NCBI RefSeq assembly: GCF_009389715.1
Contig: NC_052395.1
Coordinates: 18,020,229 to 18,084,228, forward strand
Source: Phoenix dactylifera
Taxonomy: Eukaryota > Streptophyta > Magnoliopsida > Arecales > Arecaceae
Direction: 5' to 3'
Length of the DNA stretch: 64,000 nucleotides
Made by a program: the position numbers and the translations under genes. Position 1 is the first letter of the stretch, and the number at the start of each line of letters is the position of its first letter. The notes under the pieces were generated by a model, which saw nothing but the letters and a program-made list of their open reading frames with translations, did no database searches and was not told where the DNA came from. Shown here piece by piece: positions 1 to 13,307 of the stretch.

Positions 1-2159
1 CAACTTTTCCAACCTTAACTTATGTTATGAGACAATTTTTACTAGAAAAATGAAAAGAGAACATGTAACAAATACAATCTCTCTACATCTCTTTGCATAG
101 AGAGCAATTAAACCTCTCTAGGAAATACATATACTCCTATCCATCCTGACAATATTTGATTAGTTTAAAGAACATTATAGGTCCACACCTAGTCCTAGAT
201 GATAATTTCGTGGTTCACTGATCACTAAATCTAACATAAAATACCTAAATAGCTTCTACAATAAATATCATGTTGCGAAGGATGGTGGTCTAGAGAAATA
301 TATATCCAAGCAGTTGTCAATATAGATATCTGATATATGAAACCTAAGCAACTTCTATGCACCAGTCTACTTATCAAGTCGGCAAGGAAGGTGGTCCAGA
401 GATGTATTTAACTAGTTCTTGATATATATATATATATATGTTTGTGTGTGTGTGTATGTATATATGTATATATATGTATACGTATGTATGTATATGTATG
501 TATGTATGGTAACAATGGTCAAGTCAATCAATCCTATATGTTATTTGCCCAAATACCTAGCATGATATGGTAATTCATCATCAACCATGAATTTAATCAA
601 ATTAGCAGTTTATAAGGTGAGGCATTTTTTTCCTTCTCTCCTTTTCTCTGAACATTTTGCTCTGCTTATATTCGCTTGTTCCTTATATAGTAGCGATCAT
701 TTACTGTTGCATTTACCAACCCATTACCCAAAAGTGATATATGAGTTTAACTTATTCATTGTTACATGTACATACATATAAACATAGATATAAGCATAGA
801 TGTATTCTATATCTATTATATAGATAGAGGAGAGAGAAATCTCCATCCTATCAAAATTTTAGGAAAATCCTAGATCTAGAAAAGTCGAGCATGCCACATC
901 ATGAATTTAAAATTAATATGACTTTTTTTCCTCCTAATCTTACCGTAGAAAAATATATCTTTTTCTAAAACTCTATCGAAAAAAAAGTTTTTCAGTTTAC
1001 GTCATTTCATTAGACGTTTCATTTATATGAAACTCTTTTTGATTAGAATTAAGCTTATTTGATAACAAAAATAAAAAAATATTTTTATATGAAGATATTA
1101 TTGTTGAACATGCATTGCAAGTGCAAAATGCTAGTATTTGTATATAAATACTTGGCGTGACCCTAGAGCCACATAAAAGCATCTATATTTTAAAGTTCCA
1201 TAACAACCCTACTCAGAGAGATTTAAATTAGGCTAAGCTTCTATTTTGAAAAAGAGAATCCAGCAGGAAGTCTAAAGGGGTAGCTCTCTTTTAAGTTAGA
1301 AATATTATGATTTCATAAACAATAAAAGTTCCATGCTCATCAAAAGTCAAACGTATAGCGATCGTTGATCATAGCAAAACATTCTTTTTGCTTTTTCGTT
1401 CGAAGAATGATCATAATAAATTAAGTTTATCTAGAATAAGAAATATATACCAAAAAAATATCCAATATTTTTTTTATTATTTATTCAATATCTATATCTT
1501 TAATAGTGATCAAATACGTTTGCGTGCATGCGCATTTAAACTCGCAAATATCAATTACAAGAGCTACCATATTTTTCTGTCAATTTTTGGATGTACTTAA
1601 TGGATGTCGTTCATCCTTAAAATAATAGATTGCATGAATTATATGGTGATAAGAATTGCATGTAATAAATTCAAGTTTTCTTGTAATTCACTAGATAGAC
1701 TGCACCTTCTCATTCTTTTTGTTTTTCTCGTTACATTGCTGTTGCCCTCATTTCTTGCTTAGATCGTTTGACATCCCCCAACTTTTCCTCAGCAAGATTT
1801 AAATCCTCCTCTAGCATCCTTTTGCATCACCACCATGGTTAGCCTGCCTTTGCTATTTGGTCTCTTTTCATAGTTCCAATTATTTTTCTCTTTCAGAAAA
1901 CTCTATAGTTTGAACAATTAAGAGTTGCTTCTCTCAGCTATATATATATATATATATATATACCTTCATCTCATCAAGTATCAACTTTGGCTTCGAGGGC
2001 TCTGATTGCACTCCTCTTGCGTTCCTGTGCGTTTCCTTTTGGCAACTCCAGCTCTTGCCTAAAACCCTCGCAAAACCCTACCAAGTGGCATCATTCCTGG
2101 CGAGAAGTGCAGCGGGGAAACCACTTGCTTATTTCTTCGCATCAATCCTCTCCCCTTAA
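1..2159. other. AT-rich 5' flank and upstream region of NAF1
   Basis: No convincing coding region is seen; the short open frames are uninterrupted only by chance in AT-rich DNA. It contains a TA/TG microsatellite (421-516), an imperfect ~100 bp direct duplication around 270-420 (two versions of a GGTGGTC-AGAGA block), and a short (TA)n at about 1942-1962. The last ~180 bases are GC-richer and probably form the NAF1 5' UTR and promoter-proximal region; no single TATA box can be chosen with confidence. Confidence 0.6.
421..516. repeat. compound TA / TG / TATG microsatellite
   Basis: A (TA)n run passes into (TG)n and then into irregular TATG/TGTA repeats. Simple sequence repeat with no coding potential. 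Confidence 0.85.
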
Positions 2160-5100
2160 ATGGCCGCCGCGGCCCCCCTGAAGAGCCCTATTTTGATCGC
2201 AGAAACCCTAGCCCCGTCGGCGATGGCCGGTCCATGTAGCCCCTCACCTAGCGGCGCCCAGTCGCCCGAACTCTCCTCTCCGCCTGGATTCGAGGCCTTC
2301 GATTGGTTCCTCTACGACGCTTGCCCGGACTTCGATCCCGTGAAGGAGTGGCTCGTCGATCCCGACCAGTTCCCGATGCCCGAGGTCGAAGGCAATGGCC
2401 CGACCAAACCGGATGGCTCCGACGATCGGAAGAACGTCGAAGGATTCGGCGAGAGTTGTTCCAATCGGGATGCTGGATCCAGGACGACGACCGAATCAGG
2501 GCTGAAAGAAGACTTCATGAAAACGTCGATCGATGAAAAGATGGGAAAGGTCACCTTGGCCGAAGACTCTGGGCATCATCATCATCATGGAGGAGATTCC
2601 TGTACGGAAGCAGCGGAAGCGAACGTGAACGCCGGTGCAGTGACTAATGTGAGTGCTTTATATGGCGGCGATGGCTCTTCTTGGGGTTCCAGTGTTGCCG
2701 AGGGAGGGAATGGAGCGAGGGAAGTCTGTACAGCCAGTGATTCGATAAAGGTGGCCCAGGAAAGCTATGAGGAGAGCAGCAAAGCAGAGACTGAGGAATC
2801 AGAAGAGGACAGTGAGTCCTCTGGTGATGGTTCCTCCTCCTCCTCCTCCTCTTCTTCAAGCAGCGAAGAAGAAGAAGAAGAAGGTGACGGTGATGACATC
2901 AAGGATCGAAGCAAAGGAAAGGAGGTAGATGAGGCAGAGGAGGTGGAAGAGGGTGAGATTGTTGCTAGTGATGAGAATGAAGAGGAGGATATCAGAGGGC
3001 CCATCAGGACCCAGCATGAAGTCGAGGTAATTTGTGCACTCTACTTGAACCGGCTATGTTGCATTTCTTGTATCTTTTTAAAGGATATGTTGGCTTTAAT
3101 TCTTTCTTGACATACATCGAGCATTTATGGTTTATTATCAACTACATCTTAGCATGTCATATGCTCACGAAGAGAAATACAAGGAATGGTGGATGCTTGA
3201 ATCTTATACTAAAATTAAACAATATGACATCCATACATGGCTGGAATCAATCCTTTTGCAGTTATAAATAGTATAGGTACAACATAGACATAGATTAATC
3301 ATAATTTTGTATGGAAGAATAAATTGAATAGGTATGACATTTACTTCGCATTAATCATCGTGGGTATCCAAAATTTACTCACTTTCCATAGGCAATAAAC
3401 CATGTGAAAGCTACACATTTTTCAGCAATATTCAAAACAAGGTTCGCTGTATCGGTATTGAACCACGTACCAGTGCCATACTAGCATAGGCGTACCGAGT
3501 GTCGGTACGGTACGGTACGCAGTACGCTAGGCGTATCGACACTGGCGTACCAATACCGGTACCCATTGGTACCGATACGGTACGTTCGGTACCGACCGGT
3601 ACATCATACCATGATTCAAAATATATAGGATGAGTGATGAGATGAATAGGGAAAGTTTGCTTTTGTAATATAGTGTCATCTTTGATTATGATTGGTAGAG
3701 TTCAAATTTATTGAAAGTATAAAAAGAAATATGAAAGTTAAGATGTTTGCCATGATCTTCTTTGCCTGCATGAGCTAATTTTGACCTGCAAGCGTTGTCC
3801 GGTCAATAGGGTTGACTTTGTGGATCGAAGTATACCATGTAAAAGTTTCATAACGTTTTAGTTCTTTCAATTGGATATAAGAGCAACTTTGGCTCTTAAT
3901 GAATTTATACCAAATTCATGATTAAGGCAAATTTGGGAACATCGTATTTTGCCTTTAGTAGCAAGAGACTTCCATCTAAGGGTGTGCTTGCTTTAGAATC
4001 TCTTTGCAAACTTGTTCTTGTGCTTGCTTCCTAAGCATTTTCTTATTGATTTTCATTTTGTGGAGACCTCCTTCACCATACTCACGCTCGAATTTTCTCA
4101 CACACTAGTCACGTGCTTTTAGTACCTATGGTTTTTTCCATGAAATTTAGATGATCCGTTGGTAGTAGAAAATGCTGGCTTGTCGATTACACAATTTAAT
4201 CTCAACTAACTTTCAACTTTTTTCCCAATAATTTGTGGAAGTAAATACTTTAAAGCCAAGAGGCATGTTGAAACTCCATCCCATCATATGTATGCTTCAA
4301 CACTTGAATTATTTCATAATATGAGATATTTTTCTCAATCAATTAAGTGAACAAGGTATGCAAATAGGCAACTTACATAAGCACAGACAACTTCAAATTC
4401 AGGGTCCTTGCTTTTTTTAATGCCTAGGACCATTGTATGTCATACCGTATTGAAACGGATGGTATGGGGCAACATCATACTTTACCGGTTCGGTACCGGT
4501 GCACAGTATGGGGGTGTATTGAATACTCGGTATATCAAACTGGCCTCTATACCGGGCGTACCGATACAGTGACAGGGTGGCATTGGTACAGGTCCGGTAC
4601 TGAGACAACGTACCTTGCCTAAGACAACTAGTACCTCTTGAGTCATGATATTCCTTCCTATCTCTTAGTGCCAAACCAGGTTGACATTATCATTCTACAT
4701 TAGTGTGGCAATTTGAGCAAAAAATGTTAACTCTAGTAGTAAACTAAATATGATCTTATTAAATTTATTGATATATGGGGCAAAATTTACTCGGTTTATA
4801 GTAAACAATAAATCATGTGAAATATACTCATTTTCAGTAATTTTCAAAAGTATTGTATGAATGTTGGAGATGAATGGGCAAATTTGCTTTTGTAATATAG
4901 TCTCATCTCTAATTGTCATTGGTAGAGTTCAAATTAAGTGGAAGTAAAAGGTAATATGAAGGCCAAGAGATTTGCTGTGATCCTTTTTGTCTTGAGCTAA
5001 GTTTGACTTGCAAGCCTTACCCAGTCAATAGGTTGACTTTTGTGTAACGGAGAACACCATGTCATAGTTTCCAAACATTTTAGCCTTTTTGGTTGGATCT

Positions 5101-8100
5101 TAAAGTAACTTTGGCTCGTAATGAATTGATAATGAATTCACGATTGAGGCAATGCTAGCAACAATATATTTTGCCCTTAGTAGTAGGAAACTTCCCTCTA
5201 GGGGGCATTTGCTTCAAAATCTCTCCTTAAACTCATTCTTGTACTTGCTTCCTAGTTCCTAAGCGTTCTTATTCAATTTCTTTTCTGGAGACCTTCACCA
5301 TACCAACACTCGAATCAGCTCCCACACTAGTCACCTGCTTATAGTAACTAAGGTTTTTCCATGAAACTAGAATATCAATTGGTGGAATAAAATCCTGGCT
5401 TGTTGATGACACCATTTAATATCAGTAACTTTCAACTATTTCCCAGTAATTTGTGGAAGCAAATATTTTAAAACAAAGAACCGAGTTGAAACACCATCCC
5501 ATAATACATATGCTTTCAACACTTGAATTATTTCATTATATGAGCTATTTTTTCAATTAATTAAGCAGATAAGGCGTGCAAATAGGTAACTTACATAAGC
5601 ACGGACATTTCAAATTCAACGTCCTTGCTGTCTTTGATTTCTTGGACACATAGCACCTCCTGAGCCATGATATTCCTTCCCATCTCTCATTGCCAAACCA
5701 TGTTGACATCATCATTCTAGGTCAATATGGCAATTTGAGCAAAAAGTGTTAACTCTAGAGTTCAAATTTAATGAATTATGAAAATAAATATGAAGGCCAA
5801 GAGATTTCCTATGATCTTTTTTTGCTTGCATTAGATAATTTCAACTTGCAAGCCTTATCCAATCAGTAGGGTTGACTTTGTGGATTGAAGTACACCATGT
5901 CAGAGTTTCCTAGTTTTTTAGTTTTCTCGATTGGATCTCGAACTAACTTTGGCTCTAAGTGAATTTATACCAAATTCATGACTGAGGCAAGTTTGCCAAC
6001 TCTGTATTTTGCCCTTAATCGCAGGAAATTTTCATCTAACAGTGCACTTGCTTTAGAATCTCTCCATAAGCTCATTCTTGTACTTGCTTCCTTAGCATTT
6101 TCTTATTCAATTTCTTATTTGGAGACCTTCACCATACCCAATCCACTCCCACACTAGTCGCTTCTAGTAACTAAGGTTTTGTAATGAAACTAGAATATCA
6201 GTTGGCAGAAGAAAAGCCTAATTTGTCGATTACACAATTTAATCTCAACTAACTTTCAACTATTTTCCAAAATATTGTGGAAACAAGTATTTTAAAACAA
6301 AGAACTGAGTTGAAACACCATCCCATCATACGTGTGCTATCAACACTTGGTTATTTCATTGTATGAGATAGTTTTTCTCGATCAATGAAGCGAACAAGCG
6401 TGCAAACGGTGATTTACATAAGCATGGACACTTCCAATTGAGGGTCATTGCTGTCTTTGATGCCTAGGATGCTTAGCACGCCCTTAGTCACAATATTCCT
6501 TCCCATCTCTATTGCCAACCCATGTTGTCATCATCATTCTACATCAACATGTTAGTTTGAGAATAAAATGTTACCTCTAGCCTTAAATTATATGGGGTCT
6601 CATTAAATTTATTGACATATAGGGCAAAATTTACTCAGTTTCCCAAGGTGACAAATCATGTGAAAACTATACACATGGTTCAGCAACATTTTTGAGTATG
6701 GGATGACTGTTAGAGATGGATGGGCATATTTTCTTTTGTATTATAATTTCATCTCTTATTGTGATAGGTATAGTTCAAAGTTAGCTAAAGTCTAAAAAGA
6801 ATTGTGAAGGCCAAGAGATCTACTGTGATCTTTTTTGTCTGCATGAGCTAATTTCATCTTCCAAGCCTTATCCAATCAATAGGGTTGACCTTGTGGATCG
6901 AAGTACACCATATCATGGTTTCATAACTTTTTTTACTTTTTTTTTTTCAGTTGCATCTCGAACCAACTTTGGCTCTTAATAAATTCATACCAAATTCACG
7001 ACTGAGGGCACGTTTGGCAACAATTATACCCTTAACAGCAAGAAACTTCTATCTATGTTGCACCTACTTTAGAATCTCTCTATAAACTTGTTCTTGCACT
7101 TGCTTCTTAAGCGTTTTCTTATTCATTCCTTTTTTGGAGACCTTCTTCACCACACCAATGCTCGAATCCGCTCCCACACTAGTCTGCTGCTTCTATTAAG
7201 GTTTTGTCATGAAACCAGAATATCAGTTGGTGCAAGAAAATCCTGGCTTGTCGATCCACAATTTAATCTCAACTTACTTTCAACTGTTTCCCAATAATTT
7301 GTGGAAACAAATATTTTAAAACAAAGAATCAGGATGAAGCACCATCCCATCATACGTATGCTTCAATACTTGAATTATTTCATAAGATGAGGTGCTTCAA
7401 TACTTGAATTAAGCGAACAAGGCAGGCAAATATTAACTTAGATAAGCACGGACTCTTCAAATTCGAGGTCCTTGCTGTTTTTGATGCCTAGGACACTTAG
7501 CACCTATGGAGTCATGACATTCCTTCCTATCTCTTATTGCCAGACCATGTTGGCATTATCATTCTACTTCGGCATGGCAATTTGAACAAAAAGTTTTAAG
7601 TTTAGTACTAAATTAAATTGGACCTTGTTAAATTTGTTGATATATAGATTTTCTCAATTTCCATAAGCAATAGATCATGTGAAAGCTACACATTTTTCAG
7701 CAGTATTCAAAAGTATAGGATTAATGTTTGACATGAATGGGCAAATTTGTTTTTGTAGTATAGTTTCATCTCCTATTATCATTGTTAGAGTTCAAATTTA
7801 GTGAAAGTATAAAAAGAAATATGAAGGCCAAGAGACATACTGTGATTTTTTTTATCCGCATGAGCTAGTTTGGAGTTGCAAGCCTTATCCAATCAATAGA
7901 GTTGACTTAGTGTATCAGAGAACTCCATGTCATATTTTCCTAGCATTTTAGTTTTTTAAATTGGATCTCGAAGTAACTTTGGTTTTTAATGAATTGATAC
8001 CAAATTCATGACTGAGACAAGGTTGACCATAGTGGATTTTGCCCTTAGAAGCACGAAACTTCCATCAAGGGGGCACCTGCATCAAACTCTCTCTGTAAAC

Positions 8101-11100
8101 TCATTCTTGTACTTGCTTACTGTTTTCTTAGTCAATTTCTTTTCTGGAGACCTTCTTCACCATATCCATGCTCTAATCCGCTCCCACACTAGTCACCTAC
8201 TTGTAGTAACTAAGGTTTTGCCATGAAACTAGAATATCAGTTGGTGGAAGAAAATCTTAGCTTGTAAATGACAGTTTAATCTCAATAACCTTCAACTATT
8301 TCCTAGTAGTTTGTGGAAGCAAATATTTTAATACAACGAACAAGGTTGAAACACTATCACGTCATTCGTCTGCTTCAACACTTGAATTATTTGATAATAT
8401 GAGATAGTTTTTCTCAATCAATTAGGCAGACAAGGTATGCAAATAGTAATTGACATAAGCATGGTCTTTGTTGTGTTAGGACACTTAGCACCTCTCGAGT
8501 CATGATATTCCTTCCCTCTTATCGCCAAACCATGTTGTCATCATCATTCTACATGGATGTTGCAATTTGAGCAAAAATATTAACTCTGGCACTAAATTAA
8601 ATAGGGTATTGTTAAATTTATTGACATGTAGGGGAGCTGGTTTACCAGTTTTTCATCACATAAATGCTTCAATACATGTTTAGGGACACCTCTATGAGCT
8701 TCGGATGAGAAACTTATAGATACTTCTAGATGCTTCACACTTGATAGTCATTCTTGGTTGCATATGTGCTAGTTTAACCTTATTGTTTCCAAATAAAGGA
8801 AATTCATAGAGTTACTTCTTAGACTTTCCATTTCCTTATTTCTCTAAAAACTTTACCTTTTCAAAATGTCTACATAATCATATAGTCTGCTTATGTTGTA
8901 TGTGTAAAAGTTTCTATGCTTTTCATTGACCCTCATCGTAAGTGCACTGTTCTCATATCTATTGTTCAGTTAACATGGTTCTACTTTCTTGAGTTATTAT
9001 TTTTGAATTTATTTTACACTATTTACACTCTAATATGATTTGATTTTAGATCTCCTTTCTAGAGCTATGATATGATCTAGTCTGCACGTGGTTTTACATT
9101 CATGCAAAATTTTAGAAAGAATAGTCGAGTAACTTGATTCTTCACACTGAAGGTTCTTCCATATATAGTTTGGCGTTCTCGGTTGTAAGTTTCTCATTGT
9201 AGTATAACATCCTAACTACAATCATGCAAATACAACTTAGAAGGGTTTTGGATAATAATGAGAGAACCTATACTGCAGGTCCTTCTACCAGTTCCTAAAA
9301 TCGAAGTATCCTTGGAACCACATCATCAGACTTTACCGGTGGGGGTCATATCATCCGTAAGTTATATGAAACTTAAAACAACTCATTTACATTTTTTGTG
9401 GCGCCTAATATTCTCAGAAATGTAATGCTTTGTATGTATAATTCATTTAATATACCATTTTTAATAGTGTATTACTTCTTTTCTGGATGATTCAGGTCAA
9501 TTATTGAAGAAGAAAAAAATGATCAGGCATGTTACATTACATAAACTGTGGCAAATAGAAACTCATATGTAGGACTAATAAGTGTGTAAACATGTGAACT
9601 GGGGCATTTACATTTTGATCTTCCAAAACCTATTAGAGGGATCATCTCTTCATCAAGCAGAATAACTTTACATTCTGGAGAGACAACTGTGGTCTTAATG
9701 AATGTAGGCATTGTTAATTTGTTCAAGACACTATTCATCCTGTCAACTGTTTGTTTCAGTATAATATAATCTAAGATATTTCTTCCTTTTCAGAAGAAGT
9801 TTCAGAGGTTGGTTAGTCTTAAATCCTTTAGTATTAGTGCTGCCTATGCCTGATTCAGATAATAAGCAAAAACAAGGATCCTCTGGAGTAGTCATTTTCT
9901 GGAGCTTGTAACATGATTGCCTTACTATTTTTGCTCTTCTTCTTTCAGATACTGGCTAACCGTGTAATTGTCAACGGTTCAGTGAAACACAATCCTCTCA
10001 ACGAGGGTTCCATTCTGTGGATAACAGAAACAAGGTCACAGTTAGGTCTGGTAGATGAGATATTTGGACCTGTCAAGAACCCCTACTATGTTGTTAGGTA
10101 CAATTCAGGCCAGGAGCTACCTGTCGGAATTAGTGTGGGAACCGGTGTCTCTTTTGTCACGGAGTTTGCGAACTGTATCCTCAATGCGAAAGAATTTCAT
10201 AAGAAAGGATATGATGCATCCGGTGAGCATGACGAGGAGCTGATGGATGAGGCGGAATTTTCTGATGATGAGAAAGAGGCTGAGTACAAAAGATCCCTGC
10301 AGCAGGCAAAGAGAGGCCATAACAATAGGCCACATGGGAATCAAGAATCAGTATCTGACATGAAGAGGACCAATTATGAGGATGCTGCGGTTCAAGAGGA
10401 CATTGCGGCTCCTGCACCTCATGCATCGGTAGCAATGAGCCAACCACTAGTTGGTGTTCCAGGGTCCCTTCAGGCAACACTAGAAACAAGTAATTTGGGT
10501 CGTGGTAAGATTTCTTCTTTTCAAGCTGGAAATCCCAGCATGAGTGCTCCTGCCATGGTACCAGCAGTTCCATCTGCAGTGCCAGCTGACAGTGGTTTTA
10601 GTGGTCTGTCTCGGCAGGCATTACAGCAGCAGCCTAATGCTGTTTCAACTCATGGATTTCCTCCACATCAGCATCCAAATGCTGTTTCAACTCATGGATT
10701 TTCTCCACATCAGCAGCCAAATGCCATTTCGACTCTCGGATTTCCTCCGCAGCAGCAGCCAAATGCCGTTTCGACTCATGGATTTCCTCCGCAGCAGCAG
10801 CCAAATGCCGTTTCGACTCATGGATTTCCTCCGCAGCAGCAGCCAAATGCCATTTGGGCCGACGGATTTCCATCCCAGCAGCAGCCAAATTCCAGTTGGG
10901 GTAATGCTTTTCCACCTCAGCAGCAGCCAAATGCCAGTTGGGGTAATAATGCATTTCCACCTCAGCAGCAGCCAAATGCCAGTTGGGGTAACGCATTTCC
11001 ACCTCAGCAGCAGCCAACTGCCTATTGGGCTCCTGGATATGCACTTCAGCAGCAGCCAAATGCCACCTGGAATCATGGTTTTGTGCCTCAGCAGCAGAAT

Positions 11101-11550
11101 ATGGGCATGCAGGGAGGATTTCTGATGAACGTATCACCAGGTCAGCAGCCAGGAGAAAACACCTACAATCACCTGCATCAAAATCAAGCTTTTAATAGTT
11201 TTCCAAATGGAATGCTATATCAGCAGTTAATTTCTAGTCTCGCAGCCCTGGCCAACACCACCTGGCTGGGTCAGCCAGTGAATCCATCTGCTTGTACCAT
11301 GCCCCTCGGGTCAGGAGCACAGGGAAACTTCAGCCAGGTAACATTTGGGGGCAATAATATTCCAGAACAAGGGAGTCCAAGTTTTTGTAGCGTGCAGAAT
11401 CATGAACAGCCACCAACAGCCATTGCTCAGGGGGGTGCCCGACCTTCTACTCAATTCAATCCGGGGAGGTCATTCTTTCGTGGTAGGAAGCCTCATTATA
11501 GAGGAGGTCGTCGTTCTTTCGGCCGAGGTGGCCGACCGCAGCGTGGGTAG
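2160..11550 (+). CDS. NAF1: H/ACA ribonucleoprotein assembly factor NAF1
   Basis: Three exons: 2160-3026, 9279-9356 and 9949-11550 (stop TAG), all joined in phase 0 with GT/AG introns, giving 848 residues. An in-frame TAA lies directly before the start codon, which supports this start. Exon 1 (residues 1-289) is Ser/Glu-rich and ends in a strongly acidic stretch. Exon 2 encodes LEPHHQTLPVGVISS and exon 3 continues with the Gar1/Naf1 beta-barrel (GSILWITE, GLVDEIFGPVKNPYYVVRY), about residues 290-415. About residues 540-698 are Gln/Pro/Asn tandem repeats, and the tail is an RGG-like Arg/Gly region. Family knowledge: NAF1 binds dyskerin during nuclear assembly of H/ACA snoRNPs and is later exchanged for GAR1. 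The internal open frame beginning at 9913 includes intron and is not the true start. Exon 2 is short and was found by splice signals plus homology. Confidence 0.93.
3440..3605. repeat. GGTACC/CGGTAC-rich dispersed repeat, copy 1 (intron of NAF1)
   Basis: A 165 bp segment is dense in GGTACG, CGGTAC and TACCGA words and is unlike the surrounding AT-rich intron. Related segments occur at 4425-4622, 45345-45485 and, more weakly, at 50945-51045. It is non-coding. The sequence is largely self-complementary because GGTACC is a palindrome. The family is probably a palm dispersed repeat; its class is unknown to me. Confidence 0.7.
4425..4622. repeat. GGTACC/CGGTAC-rich dispersed repeat, copy 2 (intron of NAF1)
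   Basis: Same word composition as the copy at 3440-3605 (CGGTTCGGTACCGG, CCGGGCGTACCGATAC). It interrupts the ~1 kb tandem unit and accounts for its longer spacing, so it inserted after that array formed. Confidence 0.7.
10621..11095 (+). repeat. in-frame tandem repeats encoding Gln/Pro/Asn-rich units of NAF1
   Basis: About 11 units of 13-15 codons (mostly 42 bp) encode variants of QQQPNAVSTHGFPP, then QQQPNASWGNAFPP. Unit length is a multiple of three, so the antisense frames are also open. That explains overlapping open frames on the minus strand, which are not genes. The repeats make a low-complexity, aromatic- and Gln-containing segment between the Naf1 domain and the Arg/Gly tail. Confidence 0.9.
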
Positions 11551-13300
11551 AGAATTTTGTATTTATTGGATTGCATGCCTTTTTTTCCTTCTTTATGTTA
11601 GCTTACTTGCTATATTGCTGATACTTTGGTTGTTTTTTCTGACCGGACAACTTTTGTGGACATGCTATGTAGTGGTTGAACCTTCAAATATCTTGCATCC
11701 TTGACATCAAAGGAAAGTTGTTCTGAAAAATGCAGCATAGGGAAGGTTACTTGATCTATGTCTGCATCCCTTCTACAAAGGAATGTATTTGCTGGCTAAT
11801 TTCATACGACTATAGTGTTTTTGCGGTAGATGATATCGCTATACATTCATTATTGAAAACGGTTACCATAATCAAGAAAATATATCTTTCCTTGTTGAGA
11901 TTGGAGTATCTTTGTACCAACATCTATCTCAGTCATGATCATTAACCCTTCTATTGGCCGCACCAGCACTATTGGTTAAATAGTATGGCGGTATGATCAT
12001 TAACCATTGCTCTTTGTTTCAATCCTACTAGCATTTCACTGTAATCCACCTAACTTTAATCCAGTAATTTATAATTACAGGGCATGCTTCTGTTGTGACC
12101 CATAGAGCTCGCAGGGCAGTATGATATATAACAGTAATCATATTTGCAGCTTGGCCTTTTGTTGAAAAGAGCAGTGAAAAAAGCAGTTGATGGAAGACAG
12201 GGAAACAAGGTATTAGGATGGCCCAAGTTTGCATCTTTACGATGCTTTGAGCTTAAGCGCCCAAGGATCAGCATCTTGGCGCAAAACAACATTGATTCTA
12301 GACTGGCAGGAAAGAGGAATAGTGGGGAAATCCATCTTTACACTCTTCATCTCAACGAGAAACAATCAGCAGCCCAGCTTAAAAGCAACATTAATTCAAG
12401 AGTCAAGTTCTCAATTTCATTTCTCTACCAAATGCTAGGTAGAAGACGATCATTTTTCTTTATATATATATACAGCAATGAGAAAGAGAATAGGAAGAAA
12501 GTTCCACCTTTTCTGTTCTCCACGATTACTCATTAGGCTATATTCCCACTCTTGCTCCTCTCATGTCACTCCCTTTCAGCCACCCTTTGGGACTCTTTAT
12601 AGTCGATGATAAAACCCCTAATAGGTTAGGGCATTGGTTGTATTTTTGGGACTCTTTATAGTCGATTACTCTTTCACCTTCCTTCGCACGAATCCACCAT
12701 TAGATTACGCAATAATCACTTCGAGATCTATGCAGCCGGAGGATTGAAAACTTTGGATTGCTTTGAGATCCATGTGGGGCATAATCCAACGGTTTACATT
12801 GCGAAAGAAGAACAATCATTTTTTTCGTGTGAAAGATACAACCCGAACCCATTAAGTTAATGCACTATGAAGAGGAATTGATAACTTTCGTGCAAAGCAT
12901 GGCCACACACACTATAATGACTATAATGAAGTTAAGGAGTATGAAAAATCTTCTTGTTCTGCATGGGTAACATTAAGCAAGGGACAGAAATCCTCCAGCG
13001 CATCACTAGAGTATATCATCAGGGAAGGTTCTCTTAGCATGCCATGTACTCCATCTTACAGATCCCAGAGCATGCACAAGATAAATCAAAAAAATCACTT
13101 AAAGAACTCTAACAACATAGACCAAACTGAGAAAAAAAATAATAAAAAAATATAAAGAGATGGGATAGGAAAGAGGGCATTGGTGGTCATCGCTCTACCC
13201 TCCTCGCCACCACCATCGCTCCTTCCTTCAATCTTCCTCGTCTTCACCACCTTATTGCCTAAATATTCGAAGTCCTCCTTCTTCCAGCATGTTGGAACAG
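11551..13300. other. NAF1 3' UTR and downstream intergenic DNA
   Basis: The first several hundred bases after the NAF1 stop are presumably 3' UTR. There is no clear single polyadenylation signal that I would choose. A frame at about 12144-12536 is open for 130 codons but matches no family I know and has no good context. A 22 bp phrase ending TTTATAGTCGAT is duplicated near 12590 and 12647. No gene is recognised. Confidence 0.5.
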
Positions 13301-13307
13301 ACTCCCT

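Larger units (their letters stand above)
3365..8640. repeat. about five degenerate ~1 kb tandem repeats within NAF1 intron 1
   Basis: Landmark phrases recur at regular intervals. GGAGACCTTC followed by CACCATA-like sequence occurs near 4066, 5288, 6120, 7137 and 8147. GATATTCCTTCC or close variants occur near 4645, 5670, 6500, 7530 and 8505. AAGGCCAAGAGA occurs near 4960, 5800, 6808 and 7825, with a diverged version near 3740. Spacing is about 0.83-1.2 kb. The third unit lacks an internal piece, which explains the shorter step. The units carry no conserved reading frame. They look like an old local amplification that has diverged by point changes and indels. Confidence 0.85.

Noticed and set aside
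9913..9948. Apparent ATG start of the NAF1 exon 3 frame
   Set aside because: These 36 bases are the end of intron 2 (polypyrimidine tract and CAG); the protein continues from exon 2.
10634..11137. Two overlapping antisense frames across NAF1 exon 3
   Set aside because: The 42 bp repeat unit keeps all frames open; sense strand carries the conserved NAF1 protein.
12144..12536. 130-codon frame downstream of NAF1
   Set aside because: No recognised domain, poor context, likely 3' UTR or intergenic chance frame.
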